This document shows, piece by piece, positions 1 to 11,000 of a stretch of 64,000 bases of DNA. The stretch covers positions 682,001 to 746,000 of the forward strand of contig NZ_OW659496.1 in NCBI RefSeq assembly GCF_940143175.1, given 5' to 3'. How positions within the stretch are numbered: the first letter of the stretch is position 1; each line of letters opens with the position of its first letter. This stretch comes from Erysipelothrix amsterdamensis. Its GTDB lineage: Bacteria > Bacillota_I > Bacilli_A > Erysipelotrichales > Erysipelotrichaceae. The position numbers were made by a program, and so were the translations under genes. The notes beneath the pieces are model-generated. The model saw nothing but the letters and a program-made list of their open reading frames with translations, searched no databases and was not told where the DNA came from.

Positions 1-2
1 TG

Positions 3-695
3 TTAAAAGAGAAATATGAAATTGACTTTACGATTGCAAATGGTGAAAACAGTGCGCATGGTAAAGGGATTACAAAGAAAATATACCATCAATTAACGGA
101 AGCAGGCGTGGAGTGTATTACGATGGGAAACCATACATTCGCAAAACGTGAAATTATCGATGATTATGACGAATGTCCTAATCTTTTAATACCTGCTAAC
201 ATTGAACCCATTGATTTTGGAAACTACTACAAAGTTTTTGATGTTAAGGGAAAACAAATATGTGTAGTAAACCTTTATGGTGAAGCATTTATGAATCGCG
301 TTGGTGATCGTCCTTATCCTTATATGGACTGGCTTTTGGAGAATACAGAGTATGATTATTACTTTGTGGATTTCCATGGAGAGTCGACGAGTGAGAAGAT
401 GTTATTTGCTCATATTTATTCAGAAGAAATTGATGCAATGGTTGGAACCCATACACATGTTCAAACTGCAGATGAACGTATTATTGGTCAAGTGGCTTAT
501 ATTACGGATGTGGGAATGTGTGGCGCTTGTGATAGTGTTATTGGACGTGACATTGATGAGTTGTATGATCGCGTAATTTTAAATGAAAATACACACTTCA
601 AAGTGGCTAAAGGTGATGCATTCTTAAATGCTGTAGTGATTGATGTTGATGATAAGACAATGAAGTCGAAGTCAATTCAAAGAATTGCAATTTAA
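3..695 (+). CDS. ymdB: YmdB-family metallophosphoesterase (5' end outside window)
   Basis: Partial gene: the frame is open from the first bases, so the N terminus lies upstream. The visible part has the family's metal-binding blocks ANGENSAHGKG, ITMGNHTF and the late GTHTHVQTADE. These belong to the calcineurin-like phosphoesterases of the TIGR00282/YmdB type, which hydrolyse 2',3'-cyclic nucleotides in B. subtilis. About 230 codons are present of a usual ~265. It is followed by a terminator and then an RNase J gene, a fitting RNA-turnover neighbourhood. Family assignment is firm; the substrate is inferred. Confidence 0.9.
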   Translation, partial: LKEKYEIDFTIANGENSAHGKGITKKIYHQLTEAGVECITMGNHTFAKREIIDDYDECPNLLIPANIEPIDFGNYYKVFDVKGKQICVVNLYGEAFMNRVGDRPYPYMDWLLENTEYDYYFVDFHGESTSEKMLFAHIYSEEIDAMVGTHTHVQTADERIIGQVAYITDVGMCGACDSVIGRDIDELYDRVILNENTHFKVAKGDAFLNAVVIDVDDKTMKSKSIQRIAI

Positions 696-703
696 AGTAA
701 GTA

Positions 704-728
704 AAACCAAGCCTTGCTTGGTTTTTTT
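704..728 (+). terminator. Rho-independent terminator after ymdB
   Basis: Perfect 8-bp stem AACCAAGC/GCTTGGTT with a 3-nt loop and a T7 tail. Confidence 0.9.
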
Positions 729-838
729 ATTGAAGTTTCTGTGCAAACATTAGTGCTTCGTTTTTAAGTGAAGGAAATCTAGTGTATAATATAGGAAATG
801 GTTTACATCATATTAGAAATTAATTAAAAGGAGATTTT

Positions 839-2497
839 ATGGATAAAATTCGTTTTCTCGCATTAGGAGGTCTTGATGAAGATGGCAAGAATATGTCAGT
901 CATCGAGATTAATGACGAGATTTATGTCGTGGATGCAGGTTTAAAATATCCACAAACTGATCAATTGGGCGTTGAAATTGTAATTCCCGATTTATCATAT
1001 TTAAAGAAAAATAAAAAACGTGTTAAAGCTATCTTTATCACACACGGTCATGATGACGTAATGGGTGCACTCCCTTATCTTGTAAAGGAAGTAAATGCAC
1101 CGGTATATGCAACACCTTTGATTGCACTGATGATTGAAGACTTGTTTAAAGAAAATAAAGTCAAGAATGCGCATATTCACAAAATTAAACGTAACAGTCG
1201 TTTTAAAATTGGTGAGCGTCGTTTTGTCGCGTTCGGTTTAACGCATTCAATTCCGGATACATTTGGGATTGCAATTGATACAGATCAAGGTTATGTTGTT
1301 CATTCAAGTGAATTTATTATTGATTTTGATGTGCGTAATCAAGGTTTTATGTGTGATGTCGCGAACATCTCTGAATTAGGGAAAAAAGGTGTTTTCTTAT
1401 TAACAGCCGAGTCTGTTGCTTCGAAACGTCAAGGATTTACTTCACCAAATCATCGTATTACAAAGCGAATTGAACGTGTTTTTGAAGAGACAAATGAACG
1501 TATTCTTGTTACTTTATACGAACAAAATATTTACCGACTTATCGAAGTTATTGAGACAGCACAGAAATTTAAACGTAAAGTGTTTTTCTACGGTGAAAAG
1601 CAACGCCGTTTGATGAAGCATCTTGAACGTCTTAACTATTACCACATGCCTAAAGGTTTAGAAATTAAGCCAGAGCAGTTTAATAATGATATTAAAGATG
1701 TTGTCGTGATTGTATCCGATATTGGTCCAAGTGTGTTCAATAAAATGGGACGCATTGCGATGGGGGAAGATCAACTTGTTGAAGTGAATGAAAACGATCA
1801 TGTGATTGTCGCATCTCCAGTTGTTCCTGGTACTGAAGCGGTCGCAGGTGCAATGATTAACGAATTGTATAAAGATGGCGTTAAAGTGATGTCACTCAAC
1901 TATAAAGATGTTATGCCAATGCATGCATCGGTAGAAGATTTAAAAATGATGATTGCACTTCTTAAACCGAAGTATTATGTTCCGGTTAAGGGTGAATATC
2001 AAAATCTTGTAGCGAATGCGAGTGTTGCTGTTGATATGGGTATCAGTGCTGGTAATATCGTGATTTTAGACAACGGTCAAGTTGCAGAGTTTGATGAAGG
2101 ACGTTTAAAAGCTACTTCAGAAATTCTGAAATTAGAAGATATGTTGATTGATGGTAAGGATCATTTAGATACATCAGGATTAGTGCTCCGTGATCGTCAA
2201 ACATTGGCAACGGATGGATCAATCATTGTAGGTATGGTAATTAATAATAAAACTAAAGAAATTTTGGGCGGACCCGACGTGCAATCACGCGGTGTTATCT
2301 ACCTAAAAGATGCCGATAATATTATGAAAGAAGTCGGTGTTATTCTTGAACAAACGATTTTGAAACTCGTTGAGAAGCATAAATACGATAATGTTACGGC
2401 CCGTAATGAAGCTCGTGATGTTATTGCGAAATACATTTACAAACAAACAGGAAAACGCCCGATGATTTTACCTGTTATTATCGAAATTCATATCTGA
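839..2497 (+). CDS. rnj: RNase J paralogue with degenerate metal site (J2-like)
   Basis: 552 aa with the RNase J order: metallo-beta-lactamase, beta-CASP, C-terminal domain. An AAAGGAG site precedes the ATG. The hallmark HxHxDH is HGHDDV at residues 69-74, so the last His is Val74. The usual GDF motif reads SSEF, and PVHGEY reads PVKGEY with Lys384 in place of a metal-binding His. B. subtilis RNase J2 is similarly degenerate and works as a weak partner of J1. I infer a structural or 5'-end-binding subunit of an RNase J complex whose active partner is encoded elsewhere. It may be co-transcribed with ftsK, which starts 13 nt downstream. Confidence 0.88.
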   Translation: MDKIRFLALGGLDEDGKNMSVIEINDEIYVVDAGLKYPQTDQLGVEIVIPDLSYLKKNKKRVKAIFITHGHDDVMGALPYLVKEVNAPVYATPLIALMIEDLFKENKVKNAHIHKIKRNSRFKIGERRFVAFGLTHSIPDTFGIAIDTDQGYVVHSSEFIIDFDVRNQGFMCDVANISELGKKGVFLLTAESVASKRQGFTSPNHRITKRIERVFEETNERILVTLYEQNIYRLIEVIETAQKFKRKVFFYGEKQRRLMKHLERLNYYHMPKGLEIKPEQFNNDIKDVVVIVSDIGPSVFNKMGRIAMGEDQLVEVNENDHVIVASPVVPGTEAVAGAMINELYKDGVKVMSLNYKDVMPMHASVEDLKMMIALLKPKYYVPVKGEYQNLVANASVAVDMGISAGNIVILDNGQVAEFDEGRLKATSEILKLEDMLIDGKDHLDTSGLVLRDRQTLATDGSIIVGMVINNKTKEILGGPDVQSRGVIYLKDADNIMKEVGVILEQTILKLVEKHKYDNVTARNEARDVIAKYIYKQTGKRPMILPVIIEIHI

Positions 2498-2510
2498 TAG
2501 GGGTGATTGA

Positions 2511-4859
2511 GTGAGTTCTAAGGGAAAGAAAACTAAAAAAGAACAGCTTAAACAACAAGAGCTTATTAAATTTGTTGTTGAACTCTCTTTGATTGCACTT
2601 GCAATTATTGCGATGTTTGAACTGGGTGTTATTGGTCGTTTTTTAAATCAATGCATGCGTGTTTTAGTAGGTCAATATCCAATGCTTTACCATATCTTAA
2701 TCATAGGTATTACCTTTTATAAAATGATTGATACTGATCATAAACATAAAACGTGGCGTTTTTGGACAGCTGTTGGACTTTTGTTTACAGCAATGATTCT
2801 TTCGGTTAATTTCTTTCTACAACCTCAAGCATCCGGTTTATCGGTGATATCCGAGTATTTTAATCGAATTCCTAAGATTTTTATGAATTCGAATGAGAAC
2901 GCTTATGGTGGTGTAGTGGGAGCCGTTTTATTTGGTTTGTTATCGTATCTTGTAGATCGTGCTGGTGTATTGCTGTTTGTGATTGTCTTAATTCTAAGTG
3001 GTCTTGCTCTCTTGTTTACACCTCGAGAAATGTTGCGTAGTGCTCAAAAGAGTACGGATGCTACCAAGTCTGCATTTGAAAAACGTCGTGAACAAAAAGA
3101 AGCAAAACGACGTGATAAAGCACTTCATCAGAAACAAGTTGAATTGGATGAGAAATTAAATGATTATGCATCTGAGGCAGAGCCAACGAAAGCTGGGTTT
3201 ATTTCTTTTGATCCACCTCAAAGTGGTGTCGAACCGACTTCTAAAACTCCGTTTATGACAATGGACGAACCATCCGCAACGATTCCAAGTGATGTCGCTA
3301 AATCTGATGAGAATCCGTTTGGTCTTGAAAATGCGGGTTTAGATCCGGTTTCATTATCAGATAAAACAAGTACACAAGAAGCACTTGAACACGGTGAAGA
3401 TTTTAGATCCAGTTCATTTGATCATTACAAAGTTCCTTCAATTAACTTATTAGAGGCGGGACGTGGTTCGAATACCTCAAAAGCAAATGTTAGCAGTGCT
3501 AAAGATAAAGGTGACCGTTTAATTGCAGTTTTAAAACAGTTTGGTATTGATGCTGCTCTTATGGATATACATATTGGACCAGCAGTTACCAAGTTCGAAC
3601 TAAAACCGGATAGTAATGTGAAAATCAGTCGCATTGCCTCAATTCAAGATAACTTAATGATGGAATTGGCAGTAAAAACATTACGTATTGAAGCACCAAT
3701 TCCAGGTAAGAGTGCAGTGGGGATTGAAATTCCCAATGTGGAAATGGTTCCAGTTAAGATGAAAGATGTTGTGATGGGTTCGTCACAATTTATGGCTGAA
3801 GATAACATTAATGTTGCTTTGGGTAAAGATCTAACTGGAAAACCGATTACAGTTGCTTTAAATAAAATGCCTCATTTACTTGTGGCGGGGGCAACTGGAA
3901 GTGGTAAGTCGGTATGTATGAATACAATTATTACATCCATACTTCTTACGAAGTCACCTGAAGATTTGAAACTTCTCTTGATTGATCCCAAAAAAGTAGA
4001 ATTTACACCGTATACTGAAATACCACATTTAATTGGTCCTGTTATTGATGATCCCCATAAAGCTTCAGCGGCTTTAAAGGTGGTTGTTGAGGAAATGGAA
4101 CAACGTTATGATTTATTTTCAAAAGCAGGTGTACGAAATATTGGATCTTACAATGAAAAAGTTAAGGCGTTCCCAGCGGAAAACCTTTCCAAATTACCAT
4201 GGATCGTTGTTATTATTGATGAGTTAGCAGATCTTATGTCTGTTGCCGGTAAAGAAGTTGAAACAAGTATTCAACGAATTACACAACTTGCACGTGCTGC
4301 AGGGATTCATCTTATTGTCGCAACACAAAGACCTTCTGTTGATGTTGTGACGGGTATTATCAAAGCAAACATTCCATCACGTATCGCTTTTGCTGTTTCA
4401 AGTGCTATTGATTCTCGAACGATTCTTGATGAAACGGGTGCTGAGAAACTGCTCGGATATGGTGATATGCTTTATGTTCCCATGGGCGAACCGCATGCGA
4501 TTCGCGTTCAGGGCTGTTATGTCAGCGATGATGAAGTTAAAAAAATTGCTGACAAAGCAAGTTCGCAAGCAAAACCACGATTTGATGATTCTTTCATTAA
4601 ACTTGATGGTGTTGATGGGAATCAAGGTGTCTTGGGTGTGGAAGATGATCCTCTCTATCAAGAAGCCTTGGAATATGTTGTGCGTCAAAAGAAAGCATCA
4701 ACCTCTTTATTACAGCGACGGTTTAGAATTGGATATAATCGTGCCGCCAACATCGTTGATTCATTAGAACAAAATGGTGTTATTGGACCTGCTCAGGGCA
4801 GTAAACCTCGTGATGTTTATATAAAATTAGATGATATTGAACAAGAAAGCGCTCTATAG
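2511..4859 (+). CDS. ftsK: FtsK/SpoIIIE-family DNA translocase
   Basis: 782 aa with a GTG start after a GGGGTGA site. The N-terminal third holds several membrane segments (about residues 18-160), followed by a charged linker rich in Lys/Glu. The motor domain has Walker A GATGSGKS near residue 460 and Walker B VVIIDELADLM. A winged-helix gamma domain (LLQRRFRIGYNRAANI) ends the protein. It pumps chromosomal DNA through the closing septum. The stop codon lies inside the loop of the terminator hairpin. Confidence 0.95.
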   Translation: MSSKGKKTKKEQLKQQELIKFVVELSLIALAIIAMFELGVIGRFLNQCMRVLVGQYPMLYHILIIGITFYKMIDTDHKHKTWRFWTAVGLLFTAMILSVNFFLQPQASGLSVISEYFNRIPKIFMNSNENAYGGVVGAVLFGLLSYLVDRAGVLLFVIVLILSGLALLFTPREMLRSAQKSTDATKSAFEKRREQKEAKRRDKALHQKQVELDEKLNDYASEAEPTKAGFISFDPPQSGVEPTSKTPFMTMDEPSATIPSDVAKSDENPFGLENAGLDPVSLSDKTSTQEALEHGEDFRSSSFDHYKVPSINLLEAGRGSNTSKANVSSAKDKGDRLIAVLKQFGIDAALMDIHIGPAVTKFELKPDSNVKISRIASIQDNLMMELAVKTLRIEAPIPGKSAVGIEIPNVEMVPVKMKDVVMGSSQFMAEDNINVALGKDLTGKPITVALNKMPHLLVAGATGSGKSVCMNTIITSILLTKSPEDLKLLLIDPKKVEFTPYTEIPHLIGPVIDDPHKASAALKVVVEEMEQRYDLFSKAGVRNIGSYNEKVKAFPAENLSKLPWIVVIIDELADLMSVAGKEVETSIQRITQLARAAGIHLIVATQRPSVDVVTGIIKANIPSRIAFAVSSAIDSRTILDETGAEKLLGYGDMLYVPMGEPHAIRVQGCYVSDDEVKKIADKASSQAKPRFDDSFIKLDGVDGNQGVLGVEDDPLYQEALEYVVRQKKASTSLLQRRFRIGYNRAANIVDSLEQNGVIGPAQGSKPRDVYIKLDDIEQESAL

Positions 4860-4868
4860 CGCTTTTTT
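4846..4868 (+). terminator. Terminator overlapping the ftsK stop codon
   Basis: AAAGCGCT/AGCGCTTT 8-bp stem, 4-nt loop, T6 tail; the TAG stop sits at the loop-stem border. Confidence 0.88.
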
Positions 4869-5041
4869 ATTTGTGTGATTATTACCCATTATTTGTCATT
4901 TACCGTTAAATTTATGGAGGTATTGTTAAGATTATGTATATTAAGAGAACAAATTGTGCGAATGTAGTGAAATTGTCTTAAAAATAGTGTATATTTATAC
5001 CGTTAGTCTAAATTTTTATATTTGGATTCATGGGAGGGTAT

Positions 5042-8000
5042 ATGAAAAGAAAGCTATTTGCACTATTGATGGCTGTGGTCATGTTTGTATCGACTGGTAT
5101 TCAGTTGGATGCAGATACAGCACGTGTCGCAAATCAAAACAGTCTCATAACTGATTTTAATTTCTCAAATACTAATTTAAACCATGGGTATGAAACCAGC
5201 GTTACAGTTCAATTCGCGGAAACAGGAAATCGTAAATTGAATTCTGGTGATGTTATGGAACTCCGATTACCAATGGAGCAGAAAGTAGATTCAAACGGAT
5301 CTCCTTATTCCGTGGGACTCAAAGGGATCTCACAAACCATTAAACTTACGATGCCAGGGGTAGAGAATCCACTGGGTCATGTTTATGTTACTGAAGGCAA
5401 TGTTCATGTTGTATTTACGGATGAAGTCAATCAACTTAATAATATTGCTGGATCTTTTACGTTTCGAGTAGAAGGATATAACAATAATACTCAAAACATT
5501 AAAGAAACCATTTACACGAATTTGGGTACAAGTTTATCTGAAAAATCAGTTCAGGTAGAAGGTGAATTCCAGGGGAGTGGTTCTTATGAAATGTTCTCAA
5601 AACTTGGCGGTATGTCTCGTGATGAGGAAGAAGTCGTGCGATGGGTTCTTCTTTTAAACGGTGAACGTGAAGGTTTTATGTCTGAAATGACAGTCCGTGA
5701 TACGATCGGTGTGGGTCATGAATATATTCCCGGATCGTTAGTATTTATGGTTACAGATCATACTGGGAATCGCTATAGTGTTAGTGAACAAGAATTCCGT
5801 AATCAATTTGGAGGGGTCTGGATTAATGGTCAGTCTCTCATTGTGTCGACCCATCCAGGTAAATTACACTATGCTTCAATTGAAGTTATGTATAACACAA
5901 AAATAACGGATTTGAAGCAAGCTCAATTGGAAAATAAGGCAGTCGCAAGTTTTTATGATAACGAAGGCTACCCACAAACAATTGAAAAAGAAGTATCTGT
6001 AGAAAATCATTATGCGTCAGGATCGATTGTTGGTAATAAGCCAAAGCCTGGTGTTTTACGAATTGTGAAAGTCGTTGATGGAACTGAAACACCTGTAGCT
6101 GGTGTTACTTTTACTGTGAAAAATGATCGTGGTGCTCTCATTGAACGTGTTACTACAGATGAGTCTGGCGTGGTTAATCTTTCGCTTAAAGATGGTCGTT
6201 ACACTATTGAAGAAGTTGAAGCACCTTCTTGGCTTGTGGTTGATTCAAAACCAATCACGGTAGATGTAGATCAAAATGCGGAAGTTGGTACTTTAGCCGT
6301 ATTTAAAAATGAAATTAAGAAAACAAATGTTAAAGTATCCAAAAAATGGGTTGGTGGTCCTTCTCCACATCCTGTAGTTGCATTTAACTTAATGCAAACA
6401 GTTGATGGCGTTACAACCGAATCAGGTCGTATTTTAACGCTTGAAGGCGGAAAATCATCTGTTGTTTTTGAAGACCTTCCTCAAGCAACCGCTACGGGTC
6501 AAAGGATTACCTATTCTGTAGAAGAAGCAGGTTTCGCAACCGATGAGTATCAGGTTGACATCACACCAATTAATGAAAACAATGAGATTTTTGTTACGAA
6601 TACATTTATTAAAGATACCGAGTTAACCGATTTTAAAGTCTTTAAAACATGGAAGGGTGGACCTTCTGCGAAACCATCTGTTTCCGTTCAACTTTATGCA
6701 AATGGTGAACTTGTTGAAGGAAGCATCCTTGAAATTCCATCCGGTCAAAGCTCTGTAACTTTTAAAGATTTACCGGCTTATAAGGGTGGTGTTGCGATTG
6801 ATTATAGTATTCGTGAGGTTGACGTACCTGAAAATTATAAAGAAAACATTATAAAACCGAATCATATTGAAAATGAATACTTATTAAAAGACGTAACAAT
6901 GACCAAAAAATGGGTCGGAGGGAATCCTGTTCGTCCTGAAACGAAGTATGTTTTAGTTGCGGATGGTGTTGATACACAAAATACGATAACCCTCACCCAA
7001 CAAACCAGTCATACATTCAAAGATATGCCTAAGTATAATGAACAAGGCAAAGAAATTGTTTACAGCGTACGTGAAGTTGTGATTCCAGAAGGATATGATG
7101 CATCGTATAGCGACGATGGTTTAACGGTCACAAATACATTCCGTATGGAGTATGTCGATGTGACTGCAAATAAAGTTTGGGTGGATTCCTTGAACCAAGG
7201 CAATCATCCTACAGTAAGATTTCAATTGTTCCAAAGTATTGATGGCGTTTCTTCGGCAGTTAATGGGGTCTATCAAGATTTAAGTGAGGGCTCTGTCACA
7301 TTCAAGAACCTTCCTAAAACAACTCAAGACGGAAAATCAATCCGTTATTTTGTACGCGAAGCGAATATTCCTAAACATTATGAGGTTCACTACAGTGCTG
7401 ATGGTTTAACCGTTACCAATACTTTCAAACCGGATATGATCTCTGTAAATGTAGAGAAAATATGGAATCATGGCCCAATAGTACGTCCTGAAATTGAGAT
7501 TCAACTCTACGCAAATGGAGTTCCGGTTTCAAATGGAAAACGAACTTTAAGAAATGGTCAAACGAATCTAGTTTATCGAAATCTACCAAAACAAGATCAT
7601 GATGGAGATATTGTATATTCAGTTAAGGAATTAACGCAATTGGATCATTATGTAACTCGATATGAAGGATCTGGTACAGATTTGAAGATTATTAATGATT
7701 ACCAAATACCGACCAAACCCATTATTGCGCGTAAAGTATGGGAAGGCGGACCGAGTCCAAGACCTACCATCTCACTTTTGCTATCAAAACGGATTGAAGG
7801 CTCCAATGAAATTCTACCGGTTCCACTTGCACCAATCGAACTTAAAGATGGTGAAACGGAGGCTCATTTTGGTGACCTTCCAATTAAAACCTTGGATGGG
7901 AAAACGATTACCTATTTCGCCAATGAGGTCGAAGTGCCGCAGGGTTATTTAGGTTTGAATTCATTTTCAGATCCTTTAACGGTTATTAATCATTTTGACG

Positions 8001-11000
8001 TCAAAACAGGCCCAATTTATGGTAAAAAAGTATGGCGTGGTGGACCGGAACTTAAACCGGAAATCGAGATTAAGCTTCAAGAGCGTTATGAAGGCGAAAC
8101 AGATTATCGTGACAGCGGTGTTGCATCAAAAATTTTAAAAAGTGGTAGTGATACGGTACGATTTGATTCAATGCCAACCTTTGCGCTTGATGGACGTCGT
8201 ATTGAATATAAACTTAAAGAAGTGAACGTACCAAATGGTTACACTCAAATTGAAAGCTTGAATAACCTTGAATTAATCAATGCTTATGATCAAGGTAATA
8301 CTTCAGTTACCGCTCGAAAGATATGGGTGGGTGGACACAAGGAGACGGTTACACTACGTCTTTACCAAGCCGTAGATGGTATTGAAACATCAGTACCTAA
8401 TGGGGAACGTGTTTTAAAAGAATCAGAAGAACAAGTTGTAACATTTACAGATTTACCAGAACGTACAATGGATGGGAAAACAATTACGTATTTTGTCCGT
8501 GAATCCGGAGTACCTGAAAATTATTCAGTTTCTTACAGTCCCGATCGTTTAACAGTTACCAATACCTTCCAAGAAGGAATAACACACTTAAACGTGAAAA
8601 AAATATGGCAAGGAGGTCCTGGACCTTCAGTTCCATTAGAACTTGAGCTCATTCGCAATGGTGAGTCGACGGGGATGATTCAAAGCATGATGCCTGGCGA
8701 TAACGATATTGTCTTTGCGAATTTACCGAAATTTAATGAGGACAATGCGCCTTATCTTTATAGTGTTCGTGAAGTTAATGAGATTGAACATTATAGTCTT
8801 GAAAATATTTCGCATGACGGTGATACCAGTGTAACCTTAACGAATGTCTATGATTATGGTTTGCGTGATGTGATTGCGAAAAAGGTATGGACTAATGGTA
8901 TTAGTCCACGTCCTGATATTGAGTTTGAACTGCGTCGTACGACATCCCCATCCGATAAAGTAGGGGAATCAACGGGTATGATTCAAACCTTACGTGATGG
9001 AGAAACAACTACCGTTTTCGAAGATTTAGAAGTGCGTGATGACGAAGGTAAAACGTATACGTATTTTGTTAAGGAATTAACGTCGGTACCCAATACGGTA
9101 ACGCAATACAGTCCCGATGGCTTAACAGTTTATAATCACTACGTATCACCGACGACATCCATTCGTATTCTAAAAACATGGGTTGATGGACCTGAAGTTC
9201 GTCCTGACACCACATTCCAATTAACGCGACGCTTAAAAGGGACACACGATGAATTTAAAGATGTATTAGGTATGCAAGAACAATTACCTTCGGGTCAATC
9301 CCATCTTGATTTTGTGGATGTTCCTCAAAATGATCATCAAGGTAAACCGTATGAATACGCTGTTCGCGAAGTTTCTGTGCCCGAAAACTATACAGTTTCC
9401 GTAGCACCGATAACAGACACGAATACAATCGAGGTTACCAATACATATCATGCACCATTAAAAACGGTGAGTGCCTTTAAAGTATGGTCTGGTGGCGAAA
9501 AAGCACGGGACAATGTTGTTTTTGAGTTGTATCGTCGTGTTGAAGATAAAGCCTTTGAAGCTGTACCGAATCAAAAAGAGACACTGACACCTTCGATGGC
9601 TTCGGTATCGTTTAAAGATGTTCCTGAGTTTGATACGCAAGGACGACGTTTTGAGTATCGTGTAAAAGAAGTACAAGGACCTGAGTTCTTTGATGCTTCT
9701 TATAGCGATGATGGCTTAACGGTAACCAATACTTACAATCCAGGTGTAACGGAAGTTGCATTTAAAAAAGTATGGATTGATGGTCCCGAAACACATCCTA
9801 CAATTGTAGTTGATTTATACGCGAATAACGTTAAAACAGAACATGCACTGACGCTCCAACATGGAGAACATGAAGCATCCTTTACAGACCTACCAAAACG
9901 TGATGAGGCAGGTATTGATATTGTATATACAGTACAAGAACGTGATGTTCCTGAAAATTACGATGTATCCTATCAAGGAACAACAATCACAAATACCTTT
10001 AATCAAGGCATGCGTGATGTAAGTGCGACAAAACGATGGAATGGTGGCCCAATGTCACGTCCAAATGTTACCTTCGAGCTTTACGCTGATCAAAAGGCTA
10101 CAGGGATGACCCAAGTTCTTGCTTCTGGCGAGAAGACGGTTACCTTTGCGGATGTGCCTGTTTATACAGCACAAGGAACAAAAATTGTGTATCGTGTTGA
10201 AGAAGTGCATGTACCTGAACATTATGACGTAAGTTATAGTTCAGATGGACTTACCGTAACCAATACGTATAACCAAGGAATTCGTGATGTGATTGCAACG
10301 AAGAAATGGGTGGGTGGTGCATCAAGCAATCGTCCAACCGTGATTTTTGATTTGTATGCAGATGGCGTTAAGACGCATCAGACGGCAACCTTGCATGACG
10401 GAACGACACAAGCACGTTTTACAAAACTACCAGTTCGTAATCAAGATGGATCAATCATTCACTATACGGTTCAAGAACGTTCGAAACATGAAGCGTATGA
10501 CGTAAGCTATAGTGCGGACGGATTAACCGTAACGAATACCTTCAATCCAGGTTCTCAAACCATCACTGCCCATAAAGTATGGGTTGGTGGACCAGATGAT
10601 AAACCGGATGTTGTCTTTGAACTTTATGCCAACAACAAACCCCTTGGTGTGAAAAAAATCTTAGGGTCGGGTGTTAAGTCAATCAGTTTTAGACGTCAGC
10701 CTGTGTTTGATGATTTTGGAAAACGAATTAAGTACCATATTGTGGAACATGATGTTCCTGGTTATAAAATTACATACAGTGCGGATGGTTTAACCGCAAT
10801 TAATACCTATACGAAAATAGATAATGGAGTTGGTTCCCTAAACAACAGACCAACGAAACCATCAGTACCACCACTTCATGGAGTTAATGTGTTAGGAATG
10901 AGTAAAGATCGCTTGAGTGCTCTTCCAAATACAGGGGTAGGTGGACATCAGATGCAGTATACAGCTGCGCTGGGTCTGATTGCGCTGGGGTTAATCTTTA

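Noticed and set aside
7695..7952. Small frames within rspA on either strand
   Set aside because: All lie inside a long repeat-coded adhesin frame and lack ribosome sites.
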